From positions 1 to 5,550 of the forward strand of contig JAENIS010000090.1 in the NCBI GenBank assembly GCA_016844285.1: 5,550 nucleotides of DNA. The letters run 5' to 3'. The DNA is from Dehalococcoidales bacterium (GTDB taxonomy: Bacteria; Chloroflexota; Dehalococcoidia; Dehalococcoidales; UBA2162). The position numbers were made by a program, and so were the translations under genes. This document shows, one piece after another, positions 1 through 4,268 of the stretch. The notes beneath the pieces are model-generated. The model searched no databases. It was given only the letters and a program-made list of their open reading frames with translations, and was not told the origin of the DNA. Within the stretch, counting starts at the first letter, position 1. Each line of letters opens with the position of its first letter.

Positions 1-2267
1 TGGATGCGGTCGACCAGGTCATACTTGTGACAGAAGGTAAGCTGGGGGCGGGTGGAGCTACGAAAGTCAATAGTGCCCGCGAGCACCAGCTCCATCCAGT
101 TATCGAGCAGGTAGTCACCCCGCGGGCTATCGGTAAAGGTGTTGGGGGTAGTATGCCCCGGGCTGACCAGCGCCCACGCCCCAGATATCCAGTTACCCTC
201 GCCGCTATCCAGGTTATCCGAGAAGGGGTAGGGGATACTCACCGCCGTCTCTCTGATGGTGACATCATCGATATACCAGCCGTCAGCTACACCACTGGCA
301 TCGGAGACAAAACGAAAACGCAGGACCACCTCGGCAACGCCGGCGTAGGCGCCAAGGTCTACCTTCTCATTAAGCCAGTCGGCACTGTTGCCGGTGACGA
401 AGTAGATGCGACTCCAGTTAACACCCTTGTCGGTTGATGCCTCGATATAGCCGAAGTCGCTGTTTTCTTGCAGGCTGTATCTCTGCCAGAACTCCAGAAT
501 TGGCATGGTGGCGCCGCCGAGATTGATGGTTAGCTGGAGAGAGGTATTAACATTGTTGGCATAGTTGCTGGCCGGGCTGTCTGTCCAGGAGAAGTTGCCG
601 CTGTGCACTGCCTCCTGAGTTAATGCCCAGGGTGATTGAGCCACCCATCTACCGGTGCCGCTTTCCATGTTATCCGAGAAGGGAAAGCCGAGCATCCCGC
701 CGGGTGCCAGGGTAGTGGCACTTTGCTCATTACTGCCGTTATAGACATGGGAAGGATTTACCACATATACCTTGTAGTAGTAAGCCGTGTTGGCAAGGAG
801 TCCTGCATCCATGTAGCTGGTAGTTGTCTGGCTGGTTACGGTCGCCACCAGAGTATCGGTAAGGTCTACGCCTACCTTATTATCACGGTAAATCTGGTAG
901 CTCTGAAAATAGACATCGGTGCTCTGTGTCCAAGTGAGCTGCATCTTATCAACATTGGGTGCTTGCTGCGGTACCGGGGTACTGAGAGTAACCGCCGTTG
1001 GCAGGTCAGCGATACCGATATCATCGATAAACCAGCCATCGGCCGTTCCTGAAGCATCGGTAGTAATGCGGAAACGTACGCGGGCATTGCCCGTTGACGT
1101 ACCAAGAGGTATTTGCTCTCTTGTCCAAGAGGCTGTCTTGCGGTTGGTAAAGGTAGCCAGTGTCGTCCAGGCGGTAGCATTTTCCGTTAATACCTCGACG
1201 AAGGCATTGTCACCGGTGGCGATATCCAGACGGTGCCAGAAGATGAGCTGGGAGCGGGGACTTATCTGGAGACTGTCCGCCAGGGTAAGGGTGGCATTGA
1301 CGCTATTGGCATAGTTAGCTGATGGACTCTCCGTCCAGGCCTTTGTCCCGCTGTGTGCTGAGTCCGGTGTGACCAGTGTCCAAACACCGCCAGGCTCGGC
1401 AAGCCAGTTGTTAGGTCCAGCCTCCATATTATCGAAGAAGGGATAATCCACCCCGGCTAGAGTCGTCACGCTCTGTTCGTTGCTGGCATTGTAGATTTCG
1501 TGGTTACTGACGACGTAGACCCGGTAATAATAAGGAGTTTTGGTTGCCAGTCCCGTATCCATGAAGGATGTAACCGACTGATTTGAGGTGGTGGTGACCA
1601 GGGTACTGCGGAAATTCGTGCCGGGAGTCAGGCTTCGGTAGATAGCATAGCTACGGAAACTGGCGTCGCTATTCTGCGACCAGGTCAGGTTAGCTGAGGT
1701 ACGAGTAGGGTTAGCAATAGAAGAAAGGGTGACCGCGGTGGGAAGCTCGGCAATGGCAATATCATCAAGATACCAGCCGTCCTGAACTCTGCTACCATCA
1801 GTTACCAGGCGAAAGCGAATTTTCACGTTAGCCTGCCCGGCATAGCTGGTAAGGTCGATTTGTTCCATGAGCCATGGCTCCCTGGTGACTGCCGTCGGTG
1901 TTTCCAGTGCTGCTGACTTTGCGGATAGTTTTGCCCCACTGTAGGGAGTACTCATTGTGCCGGAGTAGCTGGCCAGCCGGTTCGGCCAGTTATTGCCGCC
2001 ATCAGTTGATAACTCAACATAGCCGTAATCGAAGCCAGCTTCAAGCTGGTAGCGGTGCCAGAATTTCAGGTAGGGCTTTGTGGCTGAAGACAGGCTGATG
2101 GCCGTGGCCAGAGCTAATGAAATGTCGCGGTTGTTGGCATAGTAATCTCCCGGGCTATCAGTCCAGCTAATATTCCCACTATGACTATCGATGCTGGTTC
2201 TTGACCAGGGAGAGTCAGCCAGCCAGTTATTGGCGGTGATATCCTCAACATTGTCGGAGAAGGGGTA
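1..2267 (-). repeat. Diverged protein-level repeats: four MAM-like units and two FN3 units inside the surface-protein gene
   Basis: Unit 1 maps to about 1746-2267, unit 2 to 1005-1445, unit 3 to 249-686 and unit 4 from 230 to the left edge. FN3 units map to 1449-1742 and 705-1001. Units 2 and 3 are almost the same length (147 and 146 residues). Unit 1 is about 27 longer, much of it an insertion after its SYSGTM strand. Units 3 and 4 abut with no FN3 between them, breaking the alternation. The units are clearly homologous in protein but well diverged in DNA, which suggests old duplication rather than recent amplification. Confidence 0.85.
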
Positions 2268-2423
2268 AGAAACAGTGGCGATACGAGGTATCACCCCGCT
2301 GGCTGATGGTTCCTGAGCTGATACCTTGCTAGTGATAGCTGTCAGCCCGGATGCTGACGAAAGCAGCATTGCGACGAGAAGGATGGTCAGGGACTTCCGT
2401 AATATCTTTTTCTGCCAGTTCAC
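1..2423 (-). CDS. Large secreted multidomain protein with alternating MAM-like (InhA-like) and FN3 domains; 3' end beyond the left edge
   Basis: The frame is open from the GTG at 2423-2421 to the left edge, giving 807 residues and no stop. The GTG is chosen because AGGAGG lies 7 bases upstream and it begins a classic signal peptide: MNWQKKILRKS, a hydrophobic core (LTILLVAMLLSSASGL), then likely cleavage after VSA before QEP (about residue 37). Domain order: MAM-like/InhA-like jelly-roll unit 1 (residues ~53-226), FN3 (~228-325), unit 2 (~327-473), FN3 (~475-573), unit 3 (~580-725), unit 4 (~732 on, cut). Each unit opens with YPFSDN or a close variant, has SWTDSP-like and LxFWHRY-like motifs in the middle, and units 1-3 end in DGW(Y/F)(I/L)DD. 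FN3 domains show LTW and YYYRVYVV-type strands. Such domains are known from secreted peptidases and adhesins, but no catalytic domain is visible here. The role is probably at the cell surface or extracellular, and substrate or partner binding is inference. The C terminus (anchor or enzyme) is outside the window. Confidence 0.92.
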   Translation of the reverse strand, partial: MNWQKKILRKSLTILLVAMLLSSASGLTAITSKVSAQEPSASGVIPRIATVSYPFSDNVEDITANNWLADSPWSRTSIDSHSGNISWTDSPGDYYANNRDISLALATAISLSSATKPYLKFWHRYQLEAGFDYGYVELSTDGGNNWPNRLASYSGTMSTPYSGAKLSAKSAALETPTAVTREPWLMEQIDLTSYAGQANVKIRFRLVTDGSRVQDGWYLDDIAIAELPTAVTLSSIANPTRTSANLTWSQNSDASFRSYAIYRSLTPGTNFRSTLVTTTSNQSVTSFMDTGLATKTPYYYRVYVVSNHEIYNASNEQSVTTLAGVDYPFFDNMEAGPNNWLAEPGGVWTLVTPDSAHSGTKAWTESPSANYANSVNATLTLADSLQISPRSQLIFWHRLDIATGDNAFVEVLTENATAWTTLATFTNRKTASWTREQIPLGTSTGNARVRFRITTDASGTADGWFIDDIGIADLPTAVTLSTPVPQQAPNVDKMQLTWTQSTDVYFQSYQIYRDNKVGVDLTDTLVATVTSQTTTSYMDAGLLANTAYYYKVYVVNPSHVYNGSNEQSATTLAPGGMLGFPFSDNMESGTGRWVAQSPWALTQEAVHSGNFSWTDSPASNYANNVNTSLQLTINLGGATMPILEFWQRYSLQENSDFGYIEASTDKGVNWSRIYFVTGNSADWLNEKVDLGAYAGVAEVVLRFRFVSDASGVADGWYIDDVTIRETAVSIPYPFSDNLDSGEGNWISGAWALVSPGHTTPNTFTDSPRGDYLLDNWMELVLAGTIDFRSSTRPQLTFCHKYDLVDRI

Positions 2424-2430
2424 TGTGGAG

Positions 2431-2436
2431 CCTCCT
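2431..2436 (-). promoter_or_regulatory. Ribosome binding site of the surface-protein gene
   Basis: On the minus strand AGGAGG is followed by 7 bases (CTCCACA) and then GTG. This spacing decides the GTG start, which also sits exactly in front of a basic, then hydrophobic, signal peptide. Confidence 0.85.
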
Positions 2437-2467
2437 CTTTGTCTTTTTCAATCGTGGCGATGGCTTT

Positions 2468-2490
2468 GGCCGTAAGAAAACCAGTCGGCC
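2468..2490. other. Small GC-rich hairpin with an adjoining T-run in the surface-protein leader
   Basis: GGCCG (2468-2472) pairs with CGGCC (2486-2490) across a 13-base loop. Read on the plus strand it is followed by TATTTTTT, the shape of a weak intrinsic terminator for any rightward transcript running antisense to the surface-protein leader. On the minus strand it is simply the second hairpin of the 5' untranslated region. The stem is only 5 bp, so function is uncertain. Confidence 0.3.
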
Positions 2491-2530
2491 TATTTTTTGG
2501 TCATGCAGGCGCGATATTCTTCACTTCGTC

Positions 2531-2559
2531 CCTCTCCTGGATTTTGTTGCCAGGAGAGG
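2531..2559 (-). promoter_or_regulatory. Perfect 10-bp hairpin at the predicted 5' end of the surface-protein mRNA
   Basis: CCTCTCCTGG at 2531-2540 is exactly complementary to CCAGGAGAGG at 2550-2559, with a 9-base loop. If transcription starts near 2560, as the promoter immediately upstream predicts, the hairpin begins at about +2 of the RNA. There is no U-tract after it in the direction of transcription, so it does not look like a terminator or attenuator. A 5' stabilising hairpin or a protein or operator site are the reasonable options. The hairpin itself is directly visible and its role is inferred. Confidence 0.65.
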
Positions 2560-2566
2560 TAGTCAA

Positions 2567-2595
2567 ATAATAAGTAAACGTCTCTGTTTTGTCAA
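2567..2595 (-). promoter_or_regulatory. Near-consensus sigma-70 type promoter for the surface-protein gene
   Basis: The minus strand carries TTGACA (2595-2590), a spacer of exactly 17 bases, then TATTAT (2572-2567), five of six matches to TATAAT. The predicted start is the A at about 2560. That gives a 5' untranslated region of about 137 bases before the GTG at 2423, long enough for RNA-level control. Confidence 0.7.
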
Positions 2596-2610
2596 GAGAG
2601 CCTTGTAGAT

Positions 2611-2763
2611 GGTACTATTTGCTTATGGTTGGTGAGTCTGTCTTTGCGAGACCATCCGCCGCAGGCGGAGGCGAAGCAATCCGGGTGGAGGGCTTCGTCC
2701 GCCCAGATTGCCACGTCGCTACGCCCGCAATGACAGTGGAATCAACCATAAGCAAATGGAACC
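2611..2763. repeat. 153-bp symmetric inverted-repeat element (MITE-like or REP-like)
   Basis: Outer arms 2617-2631 and 2743-2757 are perfect 15-bp inverted copies (ATTTGCTTATGGTTG), and six more bases at each tip match at four positions (GGTACT and GGTTCC). A second pair of arms sits inside at identical distances from the centre: CTGTCTTTGCG at 2638-2648 against the complement of CGCAATGACAG at 2726-2736. The interior holds further hairpins: TCCGCC/GGCGGA (2655-2660 with 2664-2669) and a 13-position stem (2677-2689 with 2698-2710, one mismatch, one G-T pair). No transposase frame and no clear target duplication are visible. From memory, palindromes with CTGTCATTGCGAG-type ends and 'GCGAAGCAATC' interiors are dispersed in many Chloroflexota and Deltaproteobacteria genomes, so this is probably one member of a multi-copy family. 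Confidence 0.8.
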
Positions 2764-2801
2764 CTAAAATCGACAGCATGGCTGAATTGGCTTATTTCGG
2801 C

Positions 2802-2807
2802 TATAAT
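2802..2807 (+). promoter_or_regulatory. Consensus -10 box of the DUF362 gene, predicting a leaderless mRNA
   Basis: A perfect TATAAT lies at 2802-2807. Seven bases downstream is 2814, the A of the ATG that opens the Tat signal peptide. The -35 position (about 2779-2784, TGGCTG) is a poor match to TTGACA. No Shine-Dalgarno precedes the ATG. Together this suggests transcription starting on, or one base from, the start codon. Confidence 0.5.
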
Positions 2808-2813
2808 TGTACT

Positions 2814-3905
2814 ATGTCTGGTAACGTGGGCGCAGGTGGTGCCGGACAATCGCTAGGACGGCGGGATTTTTTGCGCGGGGTAGCTCTTATTAGTGGGCTT
2901 ACTGTGCTGTCATCACTGATGCCGGCTTGTCTGTCTGGCTCCCAGCAAACCGCAGAATTATCCCACCCGACCGAGCCTACCGCTTTGCCAACGCCCCAGA
3001 CAAAGGAGGCTGGAATGACAAAAGTAGCATTGGTACGCACTATGGACCGTGGTGATGGTGTCAGGCAAGCGGTCAATCTTCTCGATTTAAAGTCCTTTCG
3101 AGGCAAAGACGTCGTTCTCAAACCCAACTTCAACTCGGCTGACCCGGCACCGGGTTCGACGCACAGCGATACCCTGCGGTCTTTGATTACGTCTCTCCAG
3201 CAGATGGAGGCAAAACAAATCACGCTGAGTGAGCGAAGCGGTCCCGGAGACAGCACGCGGGTAGTCATGGAAAAGAAAGGAATCTTCAAGCTAGCTGAGG
3301 AACTGGGCTTCGGTATTCTCAACCTGGAGGAGATGGCCCCCGAAGGCTGGATTCAGTTCAAGCCTAAAGAGAGTCACTGGAGCCAGGGTTTTCATTTCCC
3401 ACGAATTTACCTTGAGGCGGAATCCATCGTCCAGACCTGTTGTCTCAAAACCCACGCTTATGGTGGCCATTTCACCCTCTCTTTGAAGAACGCCGTGGGT
3501 CTGGTGCCACGGGCAGGCTATCCCTATATGGGGGAACTGCACTCTTCACCATACCAGCGGCAGTTGATTGCCGAGCTTAATACGGCTTATTCGCCCGACC
3601 TGGTGGTTCTGGATGGAGTGGAGGCTTTTGTTAATGGTGGCCCCGCCCGAGGCACTCGCGTGGATGCCGGGGTGATGCTGGCTGGAACTGACCGCGTTGC
3701 CATCGACGCTACGGGAGTAGCCATTCTTCGTCTTTTAGGGACAACAGCAGAAGTCAGCCGTGGGTCCGTCTTTGCACAAGACCAGATTGCGCGGGCGGCG
3801 GAGTTGGGGTTGGGTGTATCCTCGGCAAAACAGATTCAGCTCGTCACCGGAGACGCCGAAAGTCAGGCTTTTGCCAGGCAAATTCAGGATATCCTGCTTC
3901 GCTAA
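2814..3905 (+). CDS. Tat-exported DUF362 family protein, probable lipoprotein
   Basis: The ATG at 2814 gives 363 residues. An N-terminal twin-arginine signal is clear: G15-RRDFLRG (R16, R17), a hydrophobic stretch to about residue 35, then LMPAC with Cys39 as possible lipid-modified residue. The lipobox is imperfect (Met at -3, Pro at -2). A Pro/Thr linker follows to about residue 67. The DUF362 domain (PF04015) then runs to the end: KVALVR, VVLKPNFN (100-107), ERSGPGDS, QTCCLKTH (207-214), LSLKNAVGLVPR (222-233), LVVLDGVEAFVNGGP (263-277) and a TDRVAIDA segment. There is no C-terminal ferredoxin domain, which some relatives carry. The family's biochemical role is not established, and Tat export would fit a protein that folds or binds a cofactor in the cytoplasm before transport. 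The frame stays open upstream to 2589, but that part is the inverted-repeat element and is not expected to be coding. An alternative start at 3015 would give a 296-residue cytosolic form. Confidence 0.9.
   Translation: MSGNVGAGGAGQSLGRRDFLRGVALISGLTVLSSLMPACLSGSQQTAELSHPTEPTALPTPQTKEAGMTKVALVRTMDRGDGVRQAVNLLDLKSFRGKDVVLKPNFNSADPAPGSTHSDTLRSLITSLQQMEAKQITLSERSGPGDSTRVVMEKKGIFKLAEELGFGILNLEEMAPEGWIQFKPKESHWSQGFHFPRIYLEAESIVQTCCLKTHAYGGHFTLSLKNAVGLVPRAGYPYMGELHSSPYQRQLIAELNTAYSPDLVVLDGVEAFVNGGPARGTRVDAGVMLAGTDRVAIDATGVAILRLLGTTAEVSRGSVFAQDQIARAAELGLGVSSAKQIQLVTGDAESQAFARQIQDILLR
3002..3017 (+). promoter_or_regulatory. Strong internal Shine-Dalgarno and in-frame ATG inside the DUF362 gene
   Basis: AAAGGAGG at 3002-3009 is followed by 5 bases and ATG at 3015-3017, in frame with the start at 2814 (67 codons downstream). 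Translation from here gives MTKVALVR..., the usual beginning of a DUF362 domain, without signal peptide or linker. This is the best ribosome binding site near this gene, far better than anything before 2814. It may be an active second start giving a cytosolic protein, or a relic of an ancestor to which the Tat signal was added. Confidence 0.55.
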
Positions 3906-3970
3906 TGTCCTGTCTGGCTAATTGCTGCACTAATGACTGCTTCCGTAGTAGGAAAAGGGGAAGAGATTTA

Positions 3971-3995
3971 AGAGAGGTGGCATAGCCCCCTCTCT
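3971..3995 (+). terminator. Weak terminator-like hairpin downstream of the DUF362 gene
   Basis: AGAGAGG (3971-3977) pairs with CCTCTCT (3989-3995). After one mismatched position two more G-C pairs (3979-3980 with 3986-3987) close a 5-base loop. It sits 65 bases after the stop codon. The following sequence, CTTACTTAACT, is only moderately T-rich, so intrinsic termination is possible but not well supported. Confidence 0.35.
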
Positions 3996-4010
3996 CTTAC
4001 TTAACTAAGT

Positions 4011-4164
4011 GTCTCATAATAGTCTGTATACGTTCAATAACTGTCATTCCAGCGTAGGCTGGAATCCAGAGATAGGGTGGTATCCGGATTCTGGCCTTCG
4101 CCAGAATGACATGCTTCTATTTGAATAGCACCACTCATGTCTTGAATCCATTCTATAATGAGAC
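4011..4164. repeat. 154-bp nested inverted-repeat element
   Basis: The outer arms are GTCTCATAATAG (4011-4022) and, inverted, CTATAATGAGAC (4153-4164), 11 of 12 positions matching. Inside lies a separate 70-bp palindromic core (4042-4111). The core is off-centre: about 31 bases separate it from the left tip and about 53 from the right. No transposase frame and no clear target duplication are visible. This looks like a non-autonomous element, or a short palindrome inserted into an older one. Confidence 0.65.
4042..4111. repeat. 70-bp TGTCATTC-ended palindromic repeat built from two hairpins
   Basis: The ends are inverted copies, TGTCATT (4042-4048) and AATGACA (4105-4111). Each half is itself a perfect 8-bp hairpin with a 4-base loop: ATTCCAGC/GCTGGAAT (4046-4053 with 4058-4065) and ATTCTGGC/GCCAGAAT (4088-4095 with 4100-4107). 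The two halves also resemble each other as inverted copies. From memory, TGTCATTCC...GGAATCC repeats of this design are dispersed in many bacterial genomes. Confidence 0.75.
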
Positions 4165-4201
4165 TATTAATAACTCCATCTGCCCGTTGGGAAGGGGGTC
4201 A

Positions 4202-4251
4202 GGGGGATTGGGATTCGACTGAAGCGTGCCGGTGAGTCAGACCATTCCCCC
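4202..4251 (-). other. Hairpin just downstream of pgi
   Basis: GGGGGATTGG (4202-4211) pairs with the inverted CCATTCCCCC (4242-4251) at 9 of 10 positions, and GACT/AGTC (4217-4220 with 4235-4238) can extend the structure inside. It begins 18 bases after the pgi stop in the direction of pgi transcription. On the minus strand it is followed by TGACCCCCTTCCC rather than a U-tract, so classical intrinsic termination is doubtful. It may protect the mRNA 3' end. Confidence 0.35.
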
Positions 4252-4268
4252 ATTTACCTGAGGTGACA

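Larger units (their letters stand above)
3906..4268. other. Non-coding convergent intergenic region
   Basis: These 363 bases separate the stop of the DUF362 gene (plus) from the stop of pgi (minus). I see no plausible gene. The region holds a hairpin at 3971-3995, the nested repeat at 4011-4164, a G-rich stretch at 4190-4206 (GGGAAGGGGGTCAGGGGG, two G5 runs) and a hairpin at 4202-4251. No hairpin with a convincing U-tract was found for either gene. Confidence 0.75.

Noticed and set aside
27..2098. Open frames on the plus strand, and one minus frame at 872-1180, inside the first 2.4 kb
   Set aside because: They overlap the uninterrupted minus-strand MAM/FN3 frame, show no recognisable domains or ribosome binding sites, and have low-complexity or unnatural composition. 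They are antisense or out-of-frame shadows.
2424..2560. Cyclic-di-GMP (GEMM) riboswitch in the leader of the surface protein
   Set aside because: The minus-strand leader contains GGCCAAAGCC and the gene type would fit, but the two-stem consensus with its tetraloop and receptor cannot be assembled. Only a short 5-bp stem and the 5' hairpin are visible.
2351..2608. Plus-strand frame across the surface-protein leader
   Set aside because: It overlaps the signal peptide, promoter and leader of the minus-strand gene, has no domain resemblance, and ends at the repeat.
2801..3542. Minus-strand frames within the DUF362 gene
   Set aside because: They are antisense to a clear DUF362 domain with conserved motifs and no coding evidence of their own.
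2611..4164. Composite transposon formed by the two inverted-repeat elements around the DUF362 gene
   Set aside because: The outer arms of the two elements are unrelated, no transposase is present and no target duplication was seen, so joint mobility is not supported.
2611..4164. CRISPR array or tandem direct repeats
   Set aside because: The repeats are inverted, not regularly spaced direct repeats with spacers, and no cas-like gene is present.
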